Positions 23,401 to 34,239 of a DNA stretch of 64,000 nt are shown piece by piece. The stretch is from Takakia lepidozioides. Lineage: Eukaryota; Streptophyta; Takakiopsida; Takakiales; Takakiaceae. The stretch spans positions 53,430,221-53,494,220 of the forward strand of contig CM060731.1 of assembly GCA_030704615.1 (NCBI GenBank). Reading direction: 5' to 3'. Position 1 is the first letter of the stretch. Each line of letters begins with the position of its first letter. The position numbers were made by a program, and so were the translations under genes. The notes below the pieces were generated by a model. It did not search any database and was not told where the DNA came from. It saw only the letters and a list, made by a program, of their open reading frames with translations.

Positions 23401-24751
23401 GGCCCGAAAGGGGAGGGCGAGCGAGCGGCTTACCTTGCAGTAGAAAATCCAAAGTGTGACTGACTTGAAAAGCTTGAACAACCCCCTGAATATTGAAAGG
23501 GAGCTTTTTGACCAGATCTGTAGCACTCTTTCTTGTTCTATTCTTGATAGACAAACGAACTTTTGAAAGTAGGGAAAGTTTCTGCTAAAACTTGCTCGCC
23601 CACTTAAGAGGAAGGTTCCTAGCGGGGTGGACAGAAGCCACAAGACTATCCCGATGACCATCCTCACCTTCGGCTTCAAAGTGCTGCTTACCATACCTGC
23701 AGCCTGCAAGTCCCCCACACAGAAGGCACCAAATACTGAGAGAAAGTTCTAAGAGAATGAACTTGAAACTTATTACGCGCACATGAGTCCAAAGGGCCCA
23801 AGCGACTTCCTTTCCCCTGTCGGGCAAGAAAAAAAGGGGGGCCCAAGCGACATGTTTGAATACCGTGCAGTGGTACTGAGAGAGATTCTATTTTCTCTAT
23901 TTTACAGTTATGAACTCTATCCTAGCAAAGTGGCTCCAGGATTTCAATGAGCAATTTCCGATCTTCTCTAGAGAGAGAATTCTTTCTCAGTCTAAAGTAG
24001 CCAAACAGTCACTCCCAGTCAGTGCGCCATACTGTTCGATATGAAATTATACGTCATGGACAAGTCTGTCATAATCCTGACTAGATAACAACTAGAGTGT
24101 CTCTTTCCCTTAATTCTTCCTTCTTTCGATGAGCCAAATCTTTCTGTGGACGTGCGCAGCATGTCTGGCGTCCGGCTACGGGAGGAGTGCCACAGTACTG
24201 CAGCTATAACTTCGTGATTGATCGACGACTGGAGAATTTTAAAAGTAAGTAGTCCGACTAGAACAGACTTAGAATCATGCACACACCAAAGACAGCTTTG
24301 CATCAGCTCGATGATGGACCAATAGCAATGAGGCATGCAATAAATTAGAACTTACATCTGCTGGAACTCCAGCATCAGAGGCTGATAATCGGTAGAAATC
24401 TTTCAAATCCTCATCGGACTTTGTTCTCAAAGCCTGAGAATCTGTACACCCGTCGCAGTACAGTAGATCTCTCCGAGATTTTGATGGTGGCTCGAGTGAT
24501 GGGCACAAGGTATCACAGATAGAGGTGAGTGTCTGCATCTGTGCTTCTGTAAATTTATGTGAGAGAGGTGGATTCCAGTTTCTCAACAAGGGGTCTCCTG
24601 AGCGAATCTGCAAAACCGGAGCCTTCTCTGTCCCAGTCGTTGTTTGCATGACGTTGCATTTCTGCCCACTGTGCTCCTTGCCGTTCTCTGCTGGTGAGAC
24701 GTCTCGCTTGACCTGGTCGATGACCCCCTCTATCCCATTACTGTAGGCCAT
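20419..24751 (-). pseudogene. FAO: Long-chain fatty alcohol oxidase (FAO-type GMC oxidoreductase), decayed
   Basis: Membrane-associated FAD enzyme family that oxidises long-chain fatty alcohols to aldehydes (omega-oxidation and wax metabolism). Six exons are recognisable: 24751-24356; 23703-23434 (with 'LWLLSTPLGTFLLSG', 'FPYFQKF'); about 23240-22575 (FAD-binding 'VVVGSGSGGGVVAAVLAKAG', 'STVGGGSTVNWSVCFKTP'); about 22550-21910 ('GCPTGEKQS', 'VVACGSLMTPPLLLNSG'); 21704-21451 ('RMVRYPRTVTL', 'IAAGAVEVGTH'); and 20729-20419 (GMC C-terminal '[12 protein letters not shown]', '[15 protein letters not shown]'). Lesions: no AG acceptor in the ~100 bp before exon 3, a frameshift near 23140, a frameshift and TGA near 22460-22510, and a frameshift near 21530. 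Exons 1, 2 and 6 are clean. The clustering of several lesions in one gene, against none in the two genes at 35-53 kb, favours a true pseudogene over sequencing error. Confidence 0.85.
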
Positions 24752-24865
24752 ATCTGGACCTGTAGCTCAAACCAAAAAATCCAAATCAAATTTAGTCGTG
24801 GATCCCTCTACCTACACGAGTGCAGAGTCAGCAGCCGCTACATATGCTCCGCGCCCCAAGAACAT

Positions 24866-24902
24866 CACCTCTCTCTCTCCCTCCCTCTCTCTCTGTCTCT
24901 CG
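24866..24902. repeat. (TC)n-rich microsatellite
   Basis: An impure TCTCTC/CCCTCTC run about 120 bp upstream of the FAO-type start codon, on the side where its promoter would lie. Confidence 0.8.
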
Positions 24903-25154
24903 CAGAGCAACAAACTAAGGTAGTGATGGAGCAGTGTATGTATCAGGATTCCCAGCCCACCAACAAAGCAAACACGGATTATGAAATCCTCGGGACCTTG
25001 CGCGCAGCAGCTATCGTCAGCGCCCACACCACATACGAGCCGAAGCAGACGGGTTTGGTACCGCACCAAGCACGGATGCCAAACCTACCTGTTGCTGTGG
25101 GCTTTTTATCACGTAATAAGGTTCTAAGTATTATTATTTTTTAAATTATTTTTC

Positions 25155-25990
25155 CTTGCTTTGATAGGTAGGTAGGTAGGTGGGCAGGTTTTCAAATTAT
25201 TTTTCCTTGTTTTGAACCTACTTACTACCTACATGCCTCAAGGACTTTGATATTTTCTGGCTTAGGAAATATATGAATACCTTCATGCAGGTAGTTACAG
25301 GACTTCCTGCATGAATAAAAGTATGTTGAATTACCTTCATGCAAGTAGTGAACAATTACCTCCATGCAGGTAGTTATATAGCTAGATAGAATTGAATGCG
25401 CGAGCTCCCGGGCAGTAGCGCCATCAACCTCCCACGCAGCTGCAGCTTCACAAGGTTAGCACGTTCACCACGCTTACCACTGCTCGGTTGTTTATTGGAT
25501 GTACAAACACATACATATGTAGGCCTCAGAATTTTGTGTGGCCTCGTGGTAATGAGGTCGCAGGGTGCAGAGGGGACAGGGACCTGACAGCGGGGCCCGG
25601 CTACATTAAAACGATCCCTATTCCCCGTTTCTCTTATATATCAAAGAAACGGCACTATGTTGTTACGGTGGAGGTTGTTGTTTGGTGGTATGACTACAAC
25701 CCTCCATGGAGGTGGTGGGTATGTAACTACTCTCATGCAGGGAGTTTCAACTTGGTTTTGCAACTACCTTCATGTAAGAAATCCTAAAATTACCTGCATG
25801 GAGGTAGTTGGAAATTTCATATGCCAAAAAAATTCTAAGTCCTTGACGCATGAAGGTAGTTTGCTCCTATATTAATGAGACGGCGGGCCCCAATCATCTG
25901 ACCAGCCTCATTACGACGAGGCCACACAAAATTCTGAGGCCATATGTAGCAATACAGAGGGTTTTAATGTAGCGGGGTCCTCTGTCAGTC
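25155..25990. repeat. Foldback-rich repeat region with inverted copies
   Basis: The block at 25512-25557 (ACATATGTAGGCCTCAG...AATGAGG) reappears inverted at 25906-25948 with few differences. A second block at 25581-25618 (CTGACAGCGGGGCC...TTTAAAA-like) is inverted at 25957-25987. Around and between them, CTACCTTCATGCAG-type half-palindromes repeat at about 25210-25385 and 25695-25860. The order A, B, A', B' is not a simple hairpin, so two overlapping or nested foldback elements are likely. No transposase ORF is present. Confidence 0.65.
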
Positions 25991-26228
25991 CTTACGAGCC
26001 CCCTCATTACGAGGCTCAACTTAAACATTCTACAGGTTCAACACACAGTCAGCTTATTAGTCATCAAATTTCTGTCTACAATCACTTTACAGCTGCCCTT
26101 TTACCATCATTGTACTTTGTGTGTGGTAATTAAGTTGGGATATCTGCTCCACTGCTCTACTCTGCTTTTGCAGATACTAAGTTATATACTAAGTTATGTC
26201 TGCTGCAACTTTTTGTTTGTTTCTTTGT

Positions 26229-26253
26229 TTGTTTTTTTTTTTTTTTTTTTTTT
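26229..26253. repeat. Poly-T tract
   Basis: About two dozen consecutive T residues follow a TTTG-rich lead. It could be the inverted poly-A tail of a minus-strand retroposon ending here, but no source sequence was recognised. Confidence 0.85.
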
Positions 26254-26587
26254 TGGTGAACAGGGGACAAACGGTGGCCCTGGAAAATTGTTTCCTTTTT
26301 ATAAATATTGTTTCGTCGCTGGTCCCTCGACACCCTCGGCAACTTGCATAATCCAGGCAGGGGCAGCGGAAATTTTTGAGAGGGCTTCACAATAGGTCAA
26401 AATTATCACCTTGGGACATTCTTCGATGTTGAGAGACGTGTGGTGGTGCCCCTAGGTAGCGGCCGCAAGGGTTGTACAGCGATAACAAGCGTGAGACCTG
26501 CGATTCACCTCGGGTTCCACATGGTCTCTAACTTAACTGTTTCTGATTGCATGTGATGGGACCAGGTGAGGGTCCTCACTTAACATG

Positions 26588-26670
26588 GATTTTAAACTCA
26601 GTGGTAGAGCTTGCAACACATGATTGTTTGCGACTACACCATATGAGAGGGCCTTGGTTCAAAAGTATTG
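26588..26670 (+). other. tRNA-like segment (possible SINE head)
   Basis: ACTCAGTGGTAGAGCTTGCA resembles a tRNA A box and GGTTCAAAAGT, about 50 bp on, resembles a B box. I could not fold a complete acceptor stem, so a working tRNA gene is unlikely. Confidence 0.35.
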
Positions 26671-27329
26671 TACCACCAGTTGTTGATTTGCGATCTGTTC
26701 CCTGCATAATCAGCATCCGCATAAGCCTCTATAAGATTTGTGATACTCTTCCCATCGCAGCATAGAGCCAAATGAATTTGCTTGACTGCAAGGCAAAGGG
26801 ATTTTTAAGGCAGAGAGGAAAAGTTCAGATGGCTAAGATTTGCCTTTCCGAGTTGAAGATAGCTCAGCTAATCTCCATGTGTCAAAAAAAAGAGTCTAGA
26901 TATGGATATATCCGAGAATTTGTGTAGCTCTATGGACTACCTAGATAGCGTTCAAGAGGATGGGGACCACCTCCTCTGGGACATAGTGTGTCATATGAGG
27001 AGTGCACTTTACATCCAGATTTGGCTGCTTTATATCCACATATGCCACATGGTATCCAAAAGTTGTGGATCCCTTGCTATCAAATATAACTTAGCGCTCA
27101 TCCTTGTAAGCAATGGCATTTCACCACATCATCTGAAGAAGTCTTGATAACTACTATGAATTCACCTTGGACTCCCGCGGCTTCGCAATATCGTATACCA
27201 GTCAAGCTCTTCTTGGTGAAGCTGATGCTGCATCTCGATGCTGCGATTGGCCGAGAGCAGCCAGGTTACTCACGGTATCCTATGACCTTCTCTTCATTTA
27301 CGACCTACTACATCCTTATTGGTCCACGA

Positions 27330-27840
27330 ATTCTCGTAACCCCTCTCCCCCTCTCCTCTCTGTAACCTCACATCAACAAGGGGGGTGGGGTGGAAATGAG
27401 AAGGTAGAATCGTATAGGGTAATGCCCTAAGTAGAGCCTAGGGAGGGCATTCCTGGATTTGCCCAAGAATCCAGGAATGCCAGACACGAAGGGCATTACC
27501 CTGCATAAAGCAGGTGCAACAAAAAAAGGTACCAAATGCATTACACGGGAATGTGATGCACCGCCCTTGTGCACCAGTGCATTCCACCGGAGTGTAATGC
27601 CCCGCCCGGGCCAAGCGCGGCAATCTACTTTGTGAGGAGCCGATTTAACAAAGAGAAAATCTCAAAGTGCTTTATGGGTAGGTTCCTGCACTGACCTGCT
27701 ATAGGGAGTCGCCTGCATAATCCCTCTCCTCTCCTTAACCTCACATTAGAGGGGGGGTTAGGGCGGGAAACGGGAAGATAGAAAGTAGAAACGGATAGGT
27801 TCCTGCACTGACCTGCTATAGCCAGTCGCGTGCATCTCGA
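27330..27840. repeat. Short direct and palindromic repeats
   Basis: AGGTTCCTGCACTGACCTGC recurs at about 27681 and 27798, each near a CCTCTCCT...TAACCTCACAT block that also occurs at 27345 and 27725. GGGTAATGCCCT / AGGGCATTACCCT inverted pairs and GGCATTCC...GGAATGCC pairs lie at 27418-27605. A related GGGCATTCC/GGAATGCCC cluster is at 33700-33830. Confidence 0.55.
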
Positions 27841-28140
27841 TGTAGCATCAACCGGTCATGTTCAAATAGCGGATTCAAAGGAGACTGGGTTACTTGCGGT
27901 AGCCGGCTCCTTCTCACTGGATACGTACTCCCTAATCAAGCGTTTGAGCGATGTTCATCCACATTTTCCAAATTGTCATCCAAATGGGTGGCTGGCTATG
28001 GTTAGTAGCTGCCTCCTCAAATGCAAACAGGAATTGGAACATAGGCAATTCGCGACAAAAGCTCGGTTATGGACTAGGTAACCGGCAAGAGGCCACGGGT
28101 TACCGGATAACCGGATTTTCGAAACATCGAGAGTGACAGT

Positions 28141-28265
28141 CATCCATGCACAACCAGGTTATCAATACTTTACATCCATGTGCAGCCATGTTATCGAACC
28201 TTTACATCCATCCGCAACCAGGTTATCGATACTCTACATCCATGCGCAGCCAGATTATCAAATCC
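28141..28265. repeat. ~32-bp minisatellite, four units
   Basis: CATCCATGCRCAACCAGGTT-type units start at about 28141, 28173, 28205 and 28238; each ends in a TTATCRA...TTTA segment. Copies differ at several positions. Confidence 0.75.
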
Positions 28266-28396
28266 TGTGAGGGTCGTAGACACGTACTTGATGTTGGACA
28301 CGTACTTGATGTTGGAAGTCAACTCTAACATTCAACACGAATCTTGAAGAGACATAAAGGAAAGTAAAGTATAAAGTATGACGTAAAGTATAAAGT

Positions 28397-28571
28397 ATGA
28401 CGCCCCCAAAGGGAGCGTAACTTATGGTGTCTCTTCACCACAAGGCCTCAAGGGTTACTGCCTGCTGAAAAGTGGACACCTTCATGACACACCACACCGT
28501 GATTTGAACCCACAACCACATCCAACGTCGTGTACGTCGTGTATGTGCCCATTACCACTGGGCTACATGCT
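28397..28571 (-). mobile_element. tRNA-derived SINE, copy 1
   Basis: Read on the minus strand it opens with TGTAGCCCAGTGGTAATGG (A-box-like) and has GGGTTCAAATC (B-box-like) about 40 bp on, as in tRNA-derived SINEs with an internal RNA polymerase III promoter. A ~110-bp body ends in CTCCCTTTGGGGGCGTCATAC followed by TTTATACTTTACG tail repeats at 28360-28396. It aligns along its whole length with the copy at 29141. Confidence 0.8.
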
Positions 28572-28939
28572 GGTTGTTAGAAGGGATGCAACTCTTAGAC
28601 AAAGAGTTGTGATGTGTGTAACTTAGACCTATTGGTTGTATCAATAGTCATGACTGTTCATATGTTTTAAATGTGAGCGCACTCTCACTATTGTATCATC
28701 TTCTTCATTATCAATTATAAGTCTCTCTCTCCATAAGTTTAACACTCAAGATGCTTTGAAAAACATGTACCCCACGAATGTAAAGTGTGTTTTGGAAGGT
28801 ACAAAACAGAAGGTACATGGGAGCAGAGTGGGTCAGAAATGGGGTGGAACTAAGGTATTTTTTCGGGTGGCAAGTGAACGAGTGTTATGTGTTGGGATGC
28901 ACAAGCATGGGCAGTCGAGGAGTGGACCAGTGTTGGGTT

Positions 28940-29580
28940 GTTCTTAGCTTTTTATAATATCCGTCGGGTCCGGATACTTGACAAATTAGAAAATGATATA
29001 TCCTGCGGATCCGGATATTAGAATAACATGCATTTATAATATCTGCATTTCTAATATCCGCCGGTTATGCATAGTAAAAGTTTTAAAAAATCTGTCGGAT
29101 ATAAATAAGTCCGGATATTCACATTAAAGAAGAAGTAGAAGTATGACGCCTCCCAAAGGGAGCATAACTTATGGTGTCACTTCACCACAAGGGCTACTGC
29201 CTTCCAGCTGAAAGGTGGACACCTTCATGACACACCAGACCATGGTTTGAACCCACAACCTCATCCAACGTGGTATGTGCCCATTACCACTGGGCTACAT
29301 GCTGTCGATGTTCAAATTGTAATATCCGGCGGTTATAGAGTAATCCGGATATATGAATCATAACAGTAATATCTTTTAATTTTTGTTATTTAATCAATTT
29401 AAATAATTATAATTCCAATAAAAAAACTCATTTTTTATTTTTATTTAATATTTTCTTTTCTTTCTTATATCTGGATACAATCCGGTTATTAATCCTTTTT
29501 ATATCCGCTGGGTAGGATCCTATCCGGATTCTCTGTTTTATGTATCCGCCGGATATTAATAATAGCCGAAATATGTAAAA
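28940..29580. repeat. TATCCGSCGG-rich degenerate repeat, split by a SINE
   Basis: Words such as TCCGGATAT, ATATCCGCCGG and their inverses recur more than ten times on both sides of the SINE at 29141-29304, suggesting that the SINE inserted into an older AT-rich repeat. No gene is seen. Confidence 0.5.
29141..29304 (-). mobile_element. tRNA-derived SINE, copy 2
   Basis: Same family as copy 1. On the minus strand it begins TGTAGCCCAGTGGTAATGG, carries GGGTTCAAACC as B box, shares the GTGTGTCATGAAGGTGTCCAC body and ends in CTCCCTTTGGGAGGCGTCATA. It lacks the short TACGTCGTG duplication seen in copy 1. Confidence 0.8.
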
Positions 29581-29639
29581 TAATTTTATTCGGGCCTTGT
29601 TAATTTTAGAGTGGTCTAGGAATTAGCGTGGTCCAGGAG

Positions 29640-32360
29640 TTAAAAAGGGGCCAATGTAATAAGGCCACATGTATTAATTAACAAAATGAAGGGTCCGAAA
29701 AAAGATGGCGGGAAGCTGATAGCTATTAAATAGGGGATGGTGATACCCAACGTCCGGGGAGAATTGGCAGCCAGTAACATGCTAGCTGACTGAATTCCAG
29801 AATTTCCGAATGACATATGAAACCTCAGGAAATGGATCCGAGGGAAAAAATGGCCGAAGCGGAAATCAACCGGGTGCCCTACTTTTAGGAAGGATATTTT
29901 GCCTTTCCATTTCATTACAGACAGGAAATCTGCCTTAGTTGGCAAGGCCTGGACGGATTCCGGCCCTTCTTGTATTACCAAAAGCGGAAATGGCCGTCGA
30001 AGTCCGCCACATGGCAAAAATCCAACGTGCCAGGCCAGGTTACATCCGAGGAAGGGCGTTTAGGTGAAAAAATATTGAACTCAAGAGGGCGGGCTGTGGG
30101 CAAACCCTACTAAGTCTGGACGTTGCTCTCGCAGCCTCCAGCCCCACGCCTGCTTGCACTCGCTGCCTGCTATCACAGCTCACCTGTCCATGCGGGTTCA
30201 ATTCTTAGCCTCCATGTGGTTTGAGGGCATTGACAGGTCCAACTTCTATAAGGATACAATGTTCTTCACTTGTTTGAATTGCTTAAAACTGGTTGTGATT
30301 ATTTATTATTATTATTTACTTATTGTTGTGCATTTGACACTTGTGTTGTCAACCGGTTGATATTTATAAGGGCCGGATTTATAGCTGAACACAAAATAAA
30401 TCATTAGGAATATTACCGGTTGTAAAGAATTTATCTCAAAAATTGACCGGGTATAGTTACCACTAAGGGGCAGCACCCGACTGCCCAACCCACTTAGCTG
30501 ATTGCTGCTGGGAATGAGCGGCTACTGGCTGGTTCAACTGAAATTATTTCCCGGACGATGGCTCAATGTGATCGCCAAAACCAACCTGCTATAACAGGTG
30601 AAAGCAAAGATTGGGACCAAGCAAAGATTGGGACCGATCTCCCAACTTTCGGAGAGTTGGGTTTGGGTTTTCGCACATAGAAGTAAGTGCCCGGCGGACG
30701 TTCAAAACCTGTCCTGACATCATCTTTTGCTAGGGTTTGACCACATGAAGGACACCCTCATAGAGAGAGAGAACCTGAACTGGGGGTTATCAAAAATAAT
30801 ACATAACCGCCCAACACTCGTTATTTTCTCCTCTCACTATAACTAGGCGGCATTATTTGTGAGCTGTCGCTCCCAGGTGTTTCCAAATTATTTTAATCTT
30901 CAATTAATATTATTTATTTATTAAAATAAAAAACTTAAGTCGGGTGTGGAGGTGTGACTCATCCAGCATTCCCCACACACAGTCATTTATGAGGGGGATA
31001 TTTGCACATGATACATGCCGCCAAGAACCCATATTTTTCATTCAGGACGTCCAATGTGCAGGAGAGAAGTATCGGGAAGTGCAGCTGCACGAGGCGTACA
31101 AGCAAAGTGGATTCATTCATTGTAGCGGACATTCACAATTCACGAAATCCTTGCTGAGATTGTGTGGGCTGATACATAGTGATGTAGGAGAGCGGGTATG
31201 TGCCTGACATGCAAGTTGGAAGAGGAGCAAAAGGAATGCGGCTGCAGGGAAGAATCCACGATGAAGGAAATCAACAATGAAGAGGCAGTAAAACAAGCAG
31301 ACCGTTCTGAACAGTTCCAGGCCATAGCCCTCACACTTTGTTGAATGCAGCATCGCAATGAAAGGCCCAATGGAAAAGAGTGCCAAGAGGGGTTTTGTTT
31401 TGGGGGCGTCTGGGGCCGGAAGTTCAATACTTGGCGTGCGACCGGTTGCCACCAAACCTCACCGCTGACGTGGCTGGATAAGTGCGGATCACGTCGCTGC
31501 TCCGCTCTCACACGTTAAATGCAAAGCCTGAGCTGATGTGGCGCTCTATCATTAGTTAAGAGAAGCTGTAACCGTACTAGGAGTTGCGCTTCAAACGTAT
31601 GACGTGTCGGGTCTGGCACGCTATTGACACCGCCTCGGCTGGGCCCACCGCTAACTTAGCGCACGCTTCTGTGGATGAATCCCGGCATGAGAATGGCGCC
31701 AAGTTGTGAGTGCCACCTTTCTGTTAGTAACCCCGTACTGTTAAACTTACATTGACAAAACATACTTGAAATTTACACCTCTTATGCCATAGGTCCAAAA
31801 ATTATGAAAATGCCTCGACGCATCCCTACTCATTTCCACCGGCGACCCTGGGCGGAGGCCTTGCGGTTTGGGAGATCTAAATAACGAATCGAAACCAGCA
31901 AACCATCTTACTTCATAAATAGACTAGTGTGGCATGGGTTTACACTAGACATGCTCTTCTGGTGTACTTCTTGTGTACAAAGGGTGTTGAATTCTTGAAT
32001 GTATATGCTCTATAGGCTGTCAGAACTATTCCTCTGCGTGCTCCTCATTGCAAGCTCCGTTTTTACTGACTATTCCCCATCCATTTCGTGCCATTCCATT
32101 TCATTTTTGGAGAGGATAAGCACTTCTCCTTCCAGCACAATTTGTATTTCATAGGGGCTTCTCCTTTGTGAATAGCAGGATCTACATTCATTTATGATGC
32201 ATCATAAAAAATTACATTTATTAGCATCACCATATCAATTTTTGTTTTTTTGTTTTCTTTTTCCTATTTTCACTTTCTCAGTATTCCATTAATTCTACAG
32301 GCTATCACAGTGTACGTTCCCAGGTGTTTCCCCTTTAAGAGAAAAAGAATACAAACAATC
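29640..32360. other. Intergenic; no gene supported
   Basis: Open stretches at 29640-30017 (minus), 30944-31207 (plus) and 31117-31511 (minus) were read; none shows a known domain or flanking splice structure. Otherwise AT-rich intergenic sequence. Confidence 0.4.
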
Positions 32361-32364
32361 AAAT

Positions 32365-33405
32365 GATCCCTGGCAGACACGAGGATATAAAATAAAAAAT
32401 AAAAAACTGAATCACCAGAAGATTGATGAAAACACATCTAAATTTTAGGCCTGTGCAGGCAACATTTAAGTTTCGTTTGGCAGACACGAGGATATAAAAT
32501 TTAAATTTCAAAATAAAAAATTGGAATCACTAGAAGAATCGTAACTCTTGGATCCCTGTGCGGTTTTCACACCCGGTAAGCCTCCTCGTGTGGGGGATTA
32601 CCTACACTCACCCCACTCGGCTACCGCCTCGTTGGTGGGGCTCATTTCGGTAATCCCCTCCACTCAGACCCTTACCCTACATGTAACTCTTCGATGAAGA
32701 CACATCTAAATTTTAAGCCCGTGCAGGAAACATTTAGGTTTCGTTTGGCAGACACGAGGATATAAATTTTCAAAAACAAATAAAAAAAAACATCACCAGA
32801 AGAATTTTAACTCCTCGATGGAGAAACATCTAAATTTTAAGCCTGTGCAGGCAACATTTAGGTTTAAATTGGCAGACACGAGGATACAAATTTTCAAAAA
32901 AAAAAAGGCATCACCAGAAGAATCTTAACTCTTCGATGGAGACACATCTAAGTTTTAAGCCTGTGCAGGCAACATTTAGGTTTCGTTTGGCAGACACGAG
33001 GATACAAATTTAAAAAAAAAAAAAATTGGCATCACCAGAAGAATCTTAACTCTTCGATGGAGAAACATCTAAGTTTTAAGCCTGTGCAGGCAACATTTAG
33101 GTTTCGTTTGGCAGACACGAGGATACAAATTTTTAAAAAAAAAGGCATCACCAGAAGAATCTTAACTCTTCGATGGAGACACATCTAAGTTTTAAGCCTG
33201 TGCAGGCAACATTTAGGTTTCGTTTGGCAGACACGAGGATACAAATTTAAAAAAAATAAAAAATTGGCATCACCAGAAGAATCTTAACTCTTCGATGGAG
33301 ACACATCTAAGTTTTAAGCCTGTGCAGGCAACATTTAGGTTTCGTTTGGCAGACACGAGGATACAAATTTAAAAAAAATTAAAAATTGGCATCACCAGAA
33401 GAATC
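32365..33405. repeat. ~120-bp minisatellite
   Basis: The anchor GGCAGACACGAGGATA recurs at about 32372, 32479, 32747, 32871, 32989, 33110, 33226 and 33348, so the last six spacings are 116-124 bp. Each unit holds GCATCACCAGAAGAATC, CTCTTCGATGGAGACAC, TTTTAAGCCTGTGCAGGC, CATTTAGGTTTCGTTTGG and a variable A-rich run. One detached unit lies at about 34070-34170 and a partial one at 34180-34230. The irregular spacing of the first units comes from an inserted block at 32574-32700. Confidence 0.92.
32574..32690. repeat. GGTAAGCCTCCTCGTG block, copy 1
   Basis: GGTAAGCCTCCTCGTG...GGGGATTACCTACACTC...TTCGGTAATCCCCTCCACTC occurs here and again at 33902-33990. Each copy contains an internal inverted pair (GGGGATTACC / GGTAATCCCC). 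It interrupts the minisatellite, so it is either a mobile insertion or an older unit variant. Confidence 0.6.
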
Positions 33406-33689
33406 GTAAAAACTTTCAGATTTTCCCTTAAAAGATACCGGTGACCTTAAACCTTTCAATCTACGAGGCTGGCCAATGCGTTACACAATCGTAAAGAACT
33501 AGGGCTGATTTTTCTTAGTTTGTATCTGCATATTATACAATGTAACGGCCACACAAGTACCAGTGCATTACACACCTGCATAATGCACACCTGCGATATT
33601 TCTTTATCCCTCCAAGATCTTTTCTCACTGGAAGGTACTAGCTGGGAGAAAGCATAAAGGAAAGATGAAAAGATAAAGAAATCATCCCA

Positions 33690-34070
33690 TTTCTTTATGC
33701 AGGGTAACGCCCCTCATGTGGGGCATTCCCGGATTTTGGGGCCTTCCCCTGGGGCTAGGCCCTTAAATCCTACCGCCAGGCCCTCAAATCCAGGAATGCC
33801 CTCCACTCAGGGCATTTCCCTATACCCTATAGTCTACCTGCCAGGCTGGCTAGTGCATTACAGCATTCCCTGTGCGTTCCCTGTGCGTTCTCCACACACT
33901 ACGGTAAGCCTCCTCGTGTTGGGGGATTACCTACACTCGGCCCCCCACTCGGCTTCGTTGGTGGGGCTTGTTTCGGTAATCCCCTCCACTCCACCCTGGA
34001 CGGACGTCCATTGCCAAAGGCGTGACGCTCTAAAGTGTCCCAAGTACTCGGAGCCTTACTCTACACGTAA
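33690..34070. repeat. GGGCATTCC palindromes and GGTAAGCCTCCTCGTG block, copy 2
   Basis: 33700-33830 carries GGGCATTCC/GGAATGCCC-type inverted pairs related to those near 27450. 33902-33990 is the second copy of the block described at 32574, and 34070 returns to minisatellite sequence. Confidence 0.55.
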
Positions 34071-34239
34071 CTCTTTGATGACACATCTAAATTTTAAGCC
34101 TCAGCATTTAGGTTTCGTTTGGCAGACACGAGGATATAAATTTCAAAACTAAATAAAAATTGGCATCACCAGAAGAATCGTAACTCTTCGATGAAGACAC
34201 ATCAAAATTTTAAGAGGCAACATTTAGGTTTGGTTGGAT

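Noticed and set aside
23260-23434. AT-AC (U12) intron between FAO exons 2 and 3, to explain the missing AG
   Set aside because: The donor is GTAAGC, a U2-type site, and no branch-site consensus was seen; a mutated acceptor is simpler.
26588-26670. Functional tRNA gene
   Set aside because: A- and B-box-like words are present, but I could not form an acceptor stem or a standard anticodon loop.
30944-31511. Opposing ORFs of 87-123 codons
   Set aside because: No domain, no splice partners, and the strands overlap; not supported as genes.
32700-33400. CRISPR-like regular repeats
   Set aside because: The units are ~120 bp and almost wholly alike, with no unique spacers, in a plant nuclear sequence. 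This is a minisatellite.
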